Of a stretch of DNA of 64,000 nt, positions 13,316 to 25,020 are shown one piece after another. Source of the stretch: Trileptium ribeirensis (lineage: Eukaryota; Nematoda; Enoplea; Enoplida; Thoracostomopsidae); NCBI GenBank assembly GCA_030248225.1, contig JASANE010019199.1, positions 1 through 64,000 on the forward strand, given 5' to 3'. The notes under the pieces were generated by a model, which worked only from the letters and a program-made list of their open reading frames with translations, was not told the DNA's origin and made no database searches. Within the stretch, counting starts at the first letter, position 1, and the number at the start of each line of letters is the position of its first letter. The position numbers and the translations under genes are program-made.

Positions 13316-13959
13316 TATATGGCCGACATATAATTTTTGTAGTCTGTTTGGCTTCAAGATACTTTTAATACGGCTGTTTCGTAGAAAAGTTTATTATTTG
13401 CTTTTATTTAAAGCGTGAAATCAGGTTTTCGTAATATTATATTTTGCCATAATTTTGGAAACCTTAGAAAGTCTTTAAAAAATAAAAGCTTTTTAGTTTA
13501 TTAAAACTGAAATTACGCTAATTATCAAGAGACAGAATTCAAACCCAGAGACCTTACATGACATTAAATATTGTATAAATCAAAATATATGTCTGGTTGT
13601 TTGAGAGGCAAAAACGTCAGCGTCAGTACATAAAATTAGTACTAATACCCGAATTTGTTAAAATGATTTACATGTTGAATTATATCGAAGAATTTTATGT
13701 TTTAACCAATATCTACAGTTAGGTAGATGATGTTTAAGATGGGTAGTACATAAGGCACATTTTCCGTCACCGTGAGATAGTGTAGGTTTCAATAGCTAGA
13801 ATTAAATTTTTCAATAGGAACTTCTTACATGTCTTTCTAACATGTTATAGCATAATTGATATTGTAGTGAAAAAGACGTCAAACATACAGGCAACATTTT
13901 GCCACCATTACTGTATGATAAAATAAGTTCAAATTAAAGATTCATTTCGTATTAAAAAG
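13316..13959. other. Unassigned AT-rich sequence
   Basis: Nothing recognised: no coding exon, no repeat structure and no transposon motif. Confidence 0.4.
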
Positions 13960-13960
13960 C

Positions 13961-14200
13961 CGTGTTCACATTGCGTCCGAACCAACCCGACCAAATTTTA
14001 TACCTACCGTAGACGTGTGTATGTATATGTTTTTTGCACTACTTCATTTGATTCGTATCCAACACAGATCCGACAAAATTTTGCATTCGCTGTCAAGTAG
14101 TGTCGGATCGGATCCGATTCGGATCGGAACAGACGCAGACTGAACAGTCTTTGTATGGCACATCTGCGAATCAGATCATATCGGGCGGAATGTGAACACG
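13961..14200. mobile_element. MITE-like element, copy 1 (240 bp)
   Basis: The left end CGTGTTCACATTGCGTCCGA (13961-13980) matches the reverse complement of 14181-14200 at 18 of 20 positions. The interior has no open frame and holds several GGATC/GATCC words. A second element with the same ends lies at 29531-29790. Short length, terminal inverted repeats and lack of coding fit a non-autonomous DNA transposon. A target-site duplication was not clear, so the superfamily is unknown. Confidence 0.65.
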
Positions 14201-14588
14201 TGCTAATAACTCAATGTGCGAGTTCTATGAGCCGCAGAACGCATTGACGAATCCTATAAGCATGACCCATAAAGGTAATTCTGGATCAGTGTATAGCTAC
14301 TAATACCGTGGGAATTTCCATTTTATATTCAGTAGACGCGGTGGAGCAAACACTAATAACCGAGCATTTGGAGCAGACGAATCTACGAAGAGTAGCACAT
14401 TCAATACTGTCTGGAATGGCGGTAGCTTAATAAATGGATATGTCTACTGGATTAGCTCTTCCGGTTCCAAACCAATAATTCTTGAATAAAACATATAAAG
14501 CTTTATTCAGCAATTTTTTGGTTTTATAACATTTCTAGTTATAAATAAAATAATCCCTTTATTATATATACAACGCAAAAAGGTTTAC

Positions 14589-14719
14589 CATGCTCCAAAT
14601 AAGCAATATGCCAAACACCTTCGGCACTAGTTGTGCTCGCAGTACAGAAATAGTAATCGGCGTGGCTAATTGCTTCAACGTGTTCAAAGCTAAAGATATT
14701 GCTCGATTTATCATTGGAG
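14589..14719 (-). CDS. Possible exon of a multi-pass membrane protein (weak)
   Basis: On the minus strand a TTTCAG acceptor precedes an open segment whose translation starts PMINRAISLALN and ends GILLIWSM before a GTAAAC donor. The segment is hydrophobic with scattered charges and includes LVPKVFGILL. This recalls a transmembrane stretch of a major facilitator protein, but no family-specific motif confirms it. No neighbouring exons were found. It could be a chance open frame or a relic. Confidence 0.18.
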
Positions 14720-14834
14720 CTGAAACTTCAACAGAGCCAGAACATATCAATAAAATAAACAAGGTCCCAGCACTAGATAGACTAAGGTAGTGCACCGCGG
14801 CGAAAGCAGGTGTTCTTTTACAAAACGCACGCAC

Positions 14835-15298
14835 GCAGTCTACTTTGCCGGATTAGTAAGAATCCACAAGGTTTTATTAAAGAAAAACCGGTTGCTCAGA
14901 TCGACGATCGGGTGTTATCTAGCACAAATTAGCAAAGAGCCATTCTGTTCCACGACTGTGACTGGACTGATAAAGCAGCGAAACAAAACGTTAATTCAAT
15001 GTTTTTTATACAATATTATTATAGTAAGATTTTTAATATTATGCGTTAAGCTTTTATTATGTGTAAATCAACTTAATTTGACCCCATTAACCATTCTATT
15101 TTGCAATAACCGATATCGAATCACAAACCTTTGTTACAGAAAGATGCTGATCCGTTTTGTTGTTATGTAGCTGAATATTAGTAAAATCAAATCCAAGCTT
15201 CATAAAATATACCTTGTAATAGAGCAAAATTTTGGCGATGTTTAATTCAGAGAAATTGGGTTTCCTAATCTCTATCTAGTTAACTTATGAATTATTCA
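14835..15298. other. Unassigned sequence
   Basis: A 126-codon plus-strand frame (14790-15170) has no recognisable domain and low-complexity hydrophobic content. It is not called as a gene. Confidence 0.35.
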
Positions 15299-15360
15299 GT
15301 GTTCGCAAACAAATGTACTGCGTTAGTGACGTCACAAACAAATCGGTCTCATAGTTAAGC
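15299..15360. repeat. CRE-containing repeat, copy 1
   Basis: This stretch has GTTCGCAAACAAATGTACTG followed by the palindrome TGACGTCA (15327-15334) and then ACAAATCGGTC. The same order, GTTCGCGAACAAATTTAAC, TGACGTCA and GATCAATCGTTC, occurs at 48182-48230, so the two belong to one dispersed family. Confidence 0.5.
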
Positions 15361-15570
15361 TCTTGGTGTTTGAAAACAAAACTCCCTTACTTCAAATGCT
15401 AGATAATTTGGTTGTTCAAAATTTCGGTAGATTTATTTGTAATTATAGCGAAAGCAAAATAACTGGATTTCAGTCCCAGAGCAGCGTGTTCGGGAGTAGT
15501 TTAGCGTCGAATTTCTATCGCATAGTGTTGCCCAGGAATGTTTATGCGAAATTGCAAAACAGGATGGTTG

Positions 15571-16200
15571 GTGAGGTCACCTTAAATCTAAATTTTGATT
15601 GGGTCATGCTAAATCTTAAATCACTTAAACTGTGTTCTCTAAGCTCTCAAACTTGGTGGTCGTGTCAACTTAAATGTTAAATTACCTAAACTGGGTTACC
15701 TAAAATCTAAATCTAAATCTCGATAGGGTCATGTTAAATCTTAAATCACTTAAACTGTGTTCTCTAAGCTCTCAAACTTGGTGGTCGTGTCAACTTAAAT
15801 GTTAAATTTCCTAAACTGGGTTACCTAAAACCTAAATCTAAATCTCGATACGGTCATTTTAAATCTTAAATCACTTAAACTGTGTTCTCTAAGCTCTCAA
15901 ACTTGGTGGTCGTGTCAACTTAAATGTTAAATTTCCTAAACTGGGTTACCTAAAATCTAAATCTAAATCTCGATAGGGTCATGTTAAATCTTAAATCACT
16001 TAAACTGTGTTCTCTAAGCTCTCAAACTTGGTGGTCGTGTCAACTTAAATGTTAAATTTCCTAAACTGGGTTACCTAAAATCTAAATCTCGATAGGGTCA
16101 TGTTAAATCTTAAATCACTTAAACTGTGTTCTCTAAGCTCTCAAACTTGGTGGTCGTGTCAACTTAAATGTTAAATTACCTAAACTGGGTTACCTAACAT
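15571..16200. repeat. Tandem array, 125-bp unit, 5 copies
   Basis: The landmark GGGTCATG and its variants begin at 15601, 15726, 15851, 15976 and 16095. The last step is 119 bp because one CTAAAT hexamer is missing. Each unit contains TTAAATCACTTAAACTG and a short CTAAAT run. The 105-codon plus frame at 15363-15680 enters the first unit and is not supported as a gene. Confidence 0.9.
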
Positions 16201-17649
16201 GGGTCGTGCTTACTCGCCCAGCACATTACATAGTTAGGTGGCGATTTTTACCACTGTTCACATATTTTACCGTTTTTTACTCAAACTTTATCAAAGTTTA
16301 GTTTGCACGGTAAATTCCGCCAACAAAGGTGTTCTGTATTAATCCATCAGCCTGGATTTGCGCCTATTTGTTCGGTAGTGATATCAGATATTTCTCTTGA
16401 AATATTTGTCCAGAATTTGACTAAACTAGCTCATTGTGTATTGTTTATATACGTCACTTGGCTTAAAGATTATTGAATGAGCAACGCACATGATCAGTGA
16501 TCAATAGGGAATGTTTTTGCTCGACCGATGTAAAAGAACAGAACGCATTGTGATAAAGTAGTTATGTTAATTTTCCGTCAAATATATGGTAATATACTCA
16601 GTACTAATGGCTAACATCTGGCTAATCTACTCTACAATTGCCTGTCAGATATGACCTGTTGTCCGTATCCATGTTCAAAATATACGGTGCAAAGCTATGA
16701 GTTCTATCAATTGTTACAAAGCATTATCGTTTTCACTGTAAATTGTAGTTGCTCGGATTATCGTTTAATTGAACGGTCCCTATGTAACCTTAGCGGGTTG
16801 ATGTAAGGAGGTTGTACAGTTATTAATTCGCCTGCCAGTACAGTTCTTTTATTTTACGTTTCCATTTAACTGTTAATTATCAAATCACTCACACAATTAC
16901 GAACCATTAAATTGTACTGTCATATGAACAAATGATTATGAAGATTCATTTTCAATGAATTAATTTATTTGAGTTAATTTTATTCGGTTAGCAATTTAAT
17001 ATCGAACGTGAATGTCCATGTTCGTTTACTGATATTTATTGGGAACACCACGCATATGAACGTTATGAGTTCAATATTTCCTTTCATGACAATAAAACGA
17101 GTTTGAGTTTGACTACTTCTACTGTTTCTGAGCTTATACGTGTGTGGTATTTTACACAAATACAGACGTTGTGGCTAATTCCGTGACGAGCATAGCTAAA
17201 TTATATCAGGGCCAATTATAGTATGGCTTTGTAATTGTAATATATAATTTTTATTTTTATATAAATATTCAAGCACAATGGATTTGTCATAAATCTCGCT
17301 CACATATTGCTAATAATTAGAGATTACACGCTTTATTGTACACTAATTAGAGGGGCTGGGGCGCAAATTTGTCTACCAAGCACCAGAAGTGGGCTATACT
17401 TGGCTGTAACTGTCTGCCGGTTATATTATATTCACTTTTATCTGACTACGGTTGATACATATTTCTTAAGTGTTCTCAGCTAAGCAATGGTATATCAAGA
17501 CTGAGTTCAACTATCAGCGTGAATTCATTGTTAATTTGGATAGCATGGCTTCAATTTTTGCACTCAGTCGTTGAGGTCGATTAGCCTGAAAATATGGAAG
17601 CTGCTCTGTGATACAATAATAATAATAACTATCATATTTCGACCCCTTT
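16201..17649. other. Unassigned AT-rich sequence
   Basis: No supported gene, array or transposon. A short near-palindrome, AAACTTTATCAAAGTTT, sits near 16285 beside AT-rich flanks. Confidence 0.4.
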
Positions 17650-18183
17650 GAAATTAGATGTATAGTAAGACATGTTGAGATCGGAATTTGTATTTTATAC
17701 TTACACATTTATGAGCTATATTTGTTGAGAAGTTGGTGCCCCCCCCCCCATTTCCAAATCCCCCTCTGATAAGACATTGAGATCGAATTTATTTTAGACT
17801 ACACATTAGAGCTATATTTGAGATTATATTTCACGCCACACAATAATTGTTATATTAGTGGTGTTGTGTAGATGACCCTAAAAGATGAAGGCATTAGATG
17901 TATAGTAAGACATGTTGAGATCGGAATTTGTATTTTATACTTACACATTTATGAGCTATATTTGTTGAGATGTAGATTGCACGCCACACAATTGTCATAA
18001 AATCGCCCATCGTATATTAGATGGAATGTATAGTATGAATAGATGATAAAAGATGAAATGGTCCTCGCACATTGCCCGCCAGGAGATCGGAATATCACAC
18101 AAGAGCGGGAGGCCCCCCATCGTATATTAGATGGAATGTATAGTATGAATAGATGATAAAAGATGAAATGGTCCTCGCACATT
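17650..18183. repeat. Nested local duplications
   Basis: A segment of about 80 bp beginning TTAGATGTATAGTAAGACAT occurs near 17654 and again near 17893, almost identical. A second segment of about 70 bp beginning CCATCGTATATTAGATGG occurs near 18007 and 18118 and ends in GGTCCTCGCACATT both times. A poly-C tract lies near 17742. The block abuts the CR1 relic that starts at 18185. Confidence 0.8.
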
Positions 18184-18184
18184 T

Positions 18185-19060
18185 GACACCGTGTCATATC
18201 CAAAACTCGTAAATAGACTCGGAATTACTGGGCTAAGTCTTGGCTAATTGGATCTTTGGGTAATCGATAACTTCGTGCCAAACTAAATGGAGAATTCTCT
18301 GATTACTTTGATGTTACGTGTGGAGTACCTCAAGGCAGCTCGCTTGATCCGGCATTATTGCTGTAGTATATTAAAGATATCGTTGATTATGTAAATAATG
18401 TGCTTTGTAAAATTTTATGCTCATGTCGTCAAATTATATACAAAGACTGAATCAAAAATTATCGAACTCGGAAAGAAAAATCTACAGACAGCGAGCTCGT
18501 CACTCGAAAAATGATCAGAAAAATGGTATATCAGTGGAAAAGTGCAGCATATATACATCCATATACTATATGTAATGCAAGCCTGTTTAGCGCAACCAAT
18601 GCAAAGACCTTGATGTAGTCATGTGTCGCTATCTAACGTTTAATTCACACTGCGATTTAGATTTTAATGAAACAATGAAACGTTAGTGCGAGCCTACAGA
18701 GCATACGTAAGACCGATGTTACAAACTTCATCTCAGGTGTAGAAATCCTTGCTATGTGACGGATATTGTAGGTTATGTACCAAATCAGGCATGATTCACC
18801 AGTGCTGTGCTGACCGATTAGTTTTCCTTAGCTGGATACCCTTGAAACTGAGGCGACTTTGCTTTGATTTCAGTATGGTATTTAACCTTCTACATGGAGA
18901 AGTGTCTGTCGACCCCTCCAGCTTTTTTGAGATATGTTATGCAAAACGTGGGGTAATTCTCTGCAATTGTGCAAAATAGATTTGAATGCAATATATCCAA
19001 ACACTTTTTTGCCGTTCGGGTTGTAAACATATGTCAATAAGTGCCCTCAATTTCATGTAA
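18185..19060 (+). pseudogene. Decayed CR1-like non-LTR retrotransposon, RT and C-terminal part
   Basis: Translation in shifting frames gives, in order, FDTVSYPKLVNRLGITG, NGEFSDYFDVTCGVPQGS, then, after a degraded stretch, RAYRAYVRPMLQTSSQVWNP, LRRLCFDFSMVFNLLHG and KHFFAVRVVN. These match the order of reverse-transcriptase and C-terminal blocks in CR1-clade ORF2 proteins: substrate pocket, VPQG region, 'YVRP' block and the terminal 'RVVN' block. The YADD active-site box is not legible. Several stops and frameshifts interrupt it, and the 5' half is missing. It is a dead, 5'-truncated copy. Confidence 0.8.
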
Positions 19061-19110
19061 CTATATATGTGATGGAAAATCGTCCCAGGCTTTCCCTCAC
19101 TACCAATACG

Positions 19111-19375
19111 TTATTAAGCGGAGCGAAGCGAAGCGTTTATATTTTCTGTCTGCGATTAAAAAGGTCGATGTCCGTCCGTTCGTTAGTTCGTTCATTCGTT
19201 CGTTCGTTCGGTCCGACGGATCTCAAGAACCATTGAACCGATTTTAAAAAAACCTTTTTTGTTTGAAAGCCTATCATGTCAGAGTGTGCACCTGATATTT
19301 GGGATTAAAAAAATTTTGAGTGGTTAATTAGTAATTAGCTAATTAGTTAAGCTTATGCAGCTAAAATAGAGAATT
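19111..19375 (+). repeat. Dispersed repeat family C, copy 1
   Basis: The segment begins with GGAGCGAAGCGAAGCGTTT, passes through a (TTCG)n-rich stretch and TTTGTTTGAAAG, and ends in AATTAG/TTAGTTAAGC-rich sequence. The same blocks occur in the same order on the minus strand at 59215-59465. No open frame is shared. It lies directly downstream of the CR1 relic and may be that element's 3' tail or an independent element. Confidence 0.65.
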
Positions 19376-19855
19376 TTGCAATATTTGTGTTATTTATTGA
19401 AATAGAATCGTTTCGATCAAACCATTATAGGGTTTTTTGGGTCGAAGAATCCAAATATAATATTTTTACCAATGATAAAGCCCTATGCCCTATGCAATGT
19501 AGTTATTTGAAGAGCATAAAATTGAGTACATTCATAATGCCACAGCCCAAGCTCCGCTCACAAATGTAGTTCCGCTACCGACTAGTTATACCAATACATA
19601 GCGGCCATTCCTGACATCACACCATAGTTACATGCTCCAGGTCCGCGCGCCGGCGTAAATTCATATCTTTTGTATGTGCCGCGTTATATTGTTTTCATCA
19701 TTGTATTTTGTATATACTAATTAGTGAACTGCATTGCATTGGTTTGCTAAGTATTGCCTACGTTGCGCTATTTAATCAAATTACTTCAAATTCCTAGCAT
19801 TTTTGAAGTATCTAAAAAAGAAAAAAATTTTCCCTTTAAATTTAAATTTAGGATT
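19376..19855. other. Unassigned sequence
   Basis: No gene recognised. A short GC-rich spot (GCGCGCCGGCG) lies near 19645. The sequence then becomes AT-rich towards the GATA-site cluster. Confidence 0.4.
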
Positions 19856-20195
19856 TTATCTTAAACTTACTTCGACTCCAGACCCCCTATACTTCTTATC
19901 TATTCGCTAACAAATAAATATAGTCGACCAACTTTAACCAAACGGTGAGCTGCCGAAGTTTCTCCTTATCTAAATTTGTTTACATTGTTTATTTCGTTAG
20001 TAGTTATCTCGCAACTAATAATGATAAAATTTAGTAAATGTATTAACTCAGATAATAGCCTATTTTCTGAACAAACGCTTATCATTTCCAGTATTTCAAC
20101 TTCCAACTGATATTGAATATCCGGCGATTTTCCTGTTTTTAGATAAGCTTAACCAGCGTATAAAAGCCCGTGCGCAGTCTCAGCGCGGAACTCAG
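19856..20195 (+). promoter_or_regulatory. Candidate promoter: cluster of GATA-type sites plus TATA box and initiator
   Basis: Eight WGATAR sites on either strand start at 19856, 19896, 19966, 20004, 20022, 20050, 20079 and 20141. About one would be expected by chance in 290 bp of this composition. They are followed by TATAAAAG at 20159 and by TCAGT at 20191, the usual TATA-to-initiator distance. GATA factors control gut, fat-body and blood genes in many animals; any such role here is inference. No clear coding exon follows, and the first ATGs (20204 onwards) open only very short frames. A first intron, a non-coding RNA or an LTR are alternatives. Confidence 0.5.
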
Positions 20196-20199
20196 TGCT

Positions 20200-22502
20200 G
20201 TTTATGAATTTCGTCGAGCTAGGCGTGTCTTATGCGAGTTGACTTTGCGCTTGGGCTTTCTGTCCGCTCATGTCTATAGTTTAGTTTGGTGCGGTGCACT
20301 TTGTTTTCTGATGTTCGTTGCCACTGCACAGCACAGTTTAAGTGCTGTACTGGCCCAAGCGTGGTTCTGATCGACAGACTGACAATTGTCGGTTCCTTCA
20401 AGCTTCTCCAAGCCGTGCTGGGTTCCCGGTCTGTCACTCAGTGCGAGGGCAGGCCGAGCAGGTTGATAGAAAGCACTTTGTTGGTTATTTGGCAAATGGA
20501 TTTCCTAGCAATCGTTTTGACTTTTGGACCTTAACAGATTTTAAGGTGTGAGCACGGATTAAGCTAGGAGTAACCGTTGTGTCGTTTCTACTGTGCTGTT
20601 TCTTTATTACCGGTTACTTGCCCGCGATTATCAATAATGACCGAGGGTGGGCGCGTCAATATTTTTCACTGGGATCACAGCTCGCTCATACTGTCATCAT
20701 AACCACGGGGTGGATATCTTAATCAGTTGGCATCGTTCAATACATTCTGGCAACGCGGATTTCATGGCTGCAACTATTGCGATAAATAGAGAGCGGCCAG
20801 ATAGTCCGATAATCCTTTAAGACAGGCTTTAATTCATTATTGGTATATGTTGGCTTCTTTTGATATAATGTGCACATCTTCTCACATACATTCCGTGTAA
20901 TTATTAGTGCTCTATAACTTTTTAGTGCCAAATGACAATTGCTATAAATAAAACCGATCCGTTGTATCTTTTGTTACTCAAATTTGTGGAAACTAAAAGC
21001 ACGGTTTATCGCTTTGCGTAACTATCCGTTCAACGAGAACATTGGGAATTAAGATATCCTGAACAGCCTAAATATTCGTCGTCGCACTTCCACTTAACCG
21101 GAAGGATTTGACTTTCGTATTGTTGGGCCACGAATAGGCACCCCAATATTCCAGCGCTAGGAATTTTCTCAAGTTACATCTTGTTTTTGCTGTACTCGGC
21201 TTCCGCACGGCAAAGTCCGAGTGAGAGCCAAGTTCGAAAATTAAACCGAGCACCGACTTCACGTGTATAGCTACCTAGCAACGAACACACCAGGCTACGT
21301 TGAGCAAAGTCCTGACAACCCGTAATGAACATTGTATCAAGCGGTCCCCTAGGATAAATAAACAACAACCTTTGCGACTATTCTCTTGTGCTTATTAAAA
21401 ATACACCTGCGCTCTTTCTCGACTAGGGCCGCCCCGTCCGCTGACCGTCCTCTGCATTTCGTTCAAGTACGTTGGGCTAAGACCTGACTAGGCTTTTAAG
21501 CGCTCGCTCCGGTTAAACCAAAAGTGTGCATTAGGTTGTCCCGTTGCGTTCTAAGCCACCTCATGCAATCACCCACTCACTATCAACCACATCAAAAGCT
21601 TCAATAGAAAATCTGACCCAATATCACTTAGGACGCGGCACGCCTAACAAAAGGTGTTGTCTTACCGATTTCGCATGCCGCGCTGCGGATATTCTGGGCA
21701 GCTGCGACAGTGTTGGTGTAAGAAGGTATCCCACTTCCCCTTCAGTTAGGTGAACGGGCCGCCACACCCGGGGAACCTATATCATCCACTCGGCAACGTA
21801 GGCCGTATTCGTATTTGTGCTACCCATGAACACTAGGACCAGAGGGTGCCAACTCTCTTCTGCTCTGAGGTCAACCCTGGTGTCCGGCTAATAATTTGTG
21901 GGGTGTGGAGTTCTGGTAGGTAAAGATTGAGCAGCCCGCGTTCCCCGTTACATATATAAATATAATAAATTCAATAAATCTAATAAATAAGTAACATGTA
22001 AACCGAAACACGAGAATGCCCCAAACCTAAAACAGTGTCGACATCTGCTATTAGAAGTAAATTTGCCAAAGTTTTTAAAACATGCCAGCAACCTATAGTC
22101 AGCCGTGAGTAGTTGGTTTCACCCCTGGGTGATTCAAGTGTTATTAAAATGTGACATACTAATTTATTTTATTTCATTTGTCATAATCTATCGTGGTCTC
22201 AAATAACTGACAAAATTAGTCTCAGTATACCATTGCCCAGGTATCGGCCCTCGCGGCCAAAGTCAAGCTGAGGGGCGTAAGCTTTATGTTGGCTATGCCG
22301 TTCTCGATATTCTAAGCCTAAGCCTGAGCCTTAACCTAAGCTAAGGCTGTTATATGAAGCATATACTAAGCCTAAGACTAAATCGGCTGCCTGCCGCCCC
22401 CGAACCCCCGTACTACAAATATTCTTAGTTCTCACACTGTTCTTTTTAAGGATATAACGCTACGCCCGTCAGCTTGCTTGCGACGAACTAGCCATGATAT
22501 CC
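20200..22502. other. Region downstream of the candidate promoter, no gene resolved
   Basis: 20.2-20.6 kb is richer in GC and has overlapping open frames of 60-80 codons on both strands, none with a recognisable motif. From 20.6 to 22.5 kb nothing coding is supported. Degenerate TAAGCCTAAGCC-type runs lie near 22300-22380. Confidence 0.35.
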
Positions 22503-22823
22503 TTAACGCCTGATTGACTTGACTTTGAAGGCGTTCGCACCCGCAGGCGCATACATCTCCTCCTCGACTATTCTCCGCGGCAAAAGGCGAGGACAGTTCA
22601 CGCAGTGAGATGATTCGAGAGACACTGAAGTTATTTGGTCCTCAGCATCTCCGTTGGCTCCCGGAAAGTTGTCTTTGACGAAGTCTTCTGACTTGTCGCT
22701 GAACCCTTTTTCACAAACCCTGGTGAATCTCGTTTGCATCGCATCCGAGGCGTGCGTGGATGCCACCCACCAAACAAGCTTAACGTCTAATGCAACACCC
22801 AATACGCTGATCGTCAACATCAT
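22503..22823 (-). CDS. Hypothetical 106-residue protein, possibly secreted
   Basis: The frame starts with two consecutive ATGs (22823 and 22820) and ends at a TAA. The first 26 residues, MMLTISVLGVALDVKLVWWV and after, are hydrophobic, and ASTHA-S would be a plausible signal-peptidase site. The rest is polar, with three cysteines (one in RVCEKG, two in HCVNC), acidic stretches and dibasic RR pairs (LLPRR, and SIRR at the end). Composition is more balanced and codon use richer in GC than in chance frames nearby. No family was recognised. It could be a small secreted protein, a prohormone-like peptide or one exon of a larger gene. Confidence 0.35.
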   Translation of the reverse strand: MMLTISVLGVALDVKLVWWVASTHASDAMQTRFTRVCEKGFSDKSEDFVKDNFPGANGDAEDQITSVSLESSHCVNCPRLLPRRIVEEEMYAPAGANAFKVKSIRR

Positions 22824-22860
22824 GTCAGTATGTGTTACAATAATTAATTTTTTGTTGTAG

Positions 22861-25020
22861 TTGTATTCTCACGGAGAGGGCGATTTGACTGAAGCTATTT
22901 TGGACACAAAGGTTTTACATAAAAAGAATAATATGCTTGAGCACTAATCGGTATAAAATGGGTGCGTATGGGTCCGAATGTTATGTTTGCTGAACGCTCA
23001 GATACAGCATCTACATATGTGAAAATATGCAATTAACCTATCACCAACTTCTTCCCCTCACAGAACTTGCTGTAACTTGTTTTACAGCCAAAGCTGGAAG
23101 CACTACAACACTCCTACATTCGTTATATAGCGAAGGCACGCCGGTTGTACAATTAACCCCTTTCCGCATGGTACAGTGTATATTGTGAAGCATTGCGTTA
23201 AACGAAACTGTCGTCGGGGTTGCCTTCGCACGTTCGTTGTTATTCGTTCCATGCTAATTATGAATTTTTAGACGCTAAGCAAGTGTATGATTGATTGCGT
23301 TGCTGCACGGGCAAACACTGGTCCGTTGTCGTTGTAACTACGATATGCAACCGTAGCGTGATGAATCGAAGTCAATCAAAAAATTTACTTTTTTATACTG
23401 TTGAACAAATACACATTGGCGGTTTTGCTGCCAATACGCCTAGTTCGTACATGCTCGTGAGTGTAGGGTAGGTAGGATAACTATTCTGAGCGCGATGAGC
23501 GTCCACCGACCATAACAGGGGTCTGACCCCCACCACCCTATCGGCAGATCCCATGGGACCCCGAAGTCAACCCCCGAAGTCCCGCCTGCATCTCGGGATT
23601 TCGCACCTTGAGCCTGTAGGTCCTAGCTCCTTCTTGTTTGCCTTAGTTGATTTTTAACTTTATATCAATTGAATAAACGTTCGACGAAACACTATGTGAG
23701 TTAATATTTGCTATTACCTAAAGTAAACCGAACGGTAATTAACTTACTGAAACATTTAAATGATAGGTATAAGTGGTTGTTCCCATTTTCATCTATAAAT
23801 TCATCTCAATGATAAGCACCCCAAATGTCGCACGCCCAAGTGTCGCACACCGCAATAACGGTTCAACTATCATTTATATACGTACTTTCTTCGTTATCGT
23901 TTATTGGCGAAATAAAAAACAAAACAGGCAACATTTTTAATGTATTTTTGGTACTAAATCATCAGTACAACATTATAAGGGTCGACGTGGGAACCTTGAT
24001 CATTCAGAGGCGCAGCAGCCGGTACCCGGCTCTGACTTTTCATCAAAAGGAAGAGCGCCGTAAGGTGGCCCCCACAATTTTGCCCTAAGCGCGGTGTTAA
24101 CTGTTGAATGCAACGGCAATTTTTATTTTGCGTACAGTGCACCGATCACACAAAAATATTACCCTGACAACTTTATCTAACAATCTTACAGTACCCGTGT
24201 TGAAGGCGCTTTGGCTATAATAGTGCATATTAATATGGCGCTGTTCTATATGACTGTATTTTACGGCAGATCTGCGGAAGCACATAAGCAGATGCTTGTA
24301 GTATAGTTCCAATGTGGCAAAATTAAACGTAAATATTAAAACTAAATGCACTTGGTAGTGAAATTATGCATTTTAAACTATTACTAACACAGCAAGCTGC
24401 ATTCTGGGCTGTGTTCGGACGCATTATTATTCGTTCACTTGAACTTTGGTCTTAATAATCTAAGCAACAACTCATATAGAGCGAAATGAGCAGCATAAAG
24501 CAACTCCAATCCATGTTATGCGGATTAAAACTGACCAGCGTCATCGCAAGCGAAATGCAAAATAGTTCATACTAAGAAATTAAGTTCCATTAGGATTACA
24601 CTGTTTAGTACAATCAGTTAATTAAGAGTTCAAATTTCAGTTGCGTCTTTGCGCTTCAATAAAACCAAATCTCCAGCGAGGTATTAAATACGTAATTTAA
24701 CTCTGTGTGGACATACCATTTCTTAGTCGTAAAACATTAAAATATATGACGACAGAATTGTTAATAGTCGTTCGCTATCACGCTGTGATACAAAGCATCG
24801 ATATGAAGCGGCTTTCCGTTTATAAAACAGATTAGGCGACTGGTATCTTGAAGATTTGCGGAACGAAAATGAGATAACTATAGTTTATAAAATAGATAAT
24901 TGTATATTTATAGGTGTGTAACAGTTTAAAGATAATAATTGTATATCTTAAAATGCTTCTTTGTAAGTTGCAAATGTTTAATCGAAAAACACTCTAAACA
25001 CTGCCGCATACGATGTTTAC
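22861..25020. other. Unassigned sequence
   Basis: No supported gene. A GC-rich patch (CCACCACCCTATCGG and nearby) lies at 23.52-23.62 kb, followed by an AATAAA near 23672. The 87- and 84-codon frames at 23.8-24.35 kb have no recognisable motif. Confidence 0.35.

Noticed and set aside
20170..20551. Overlapping 66- to 82-codon frames after the candidate promoter
   Set aside because: They begin at non-ATG codons, overlap on both strands and have no motif; higher GC alone keeps these frames open.
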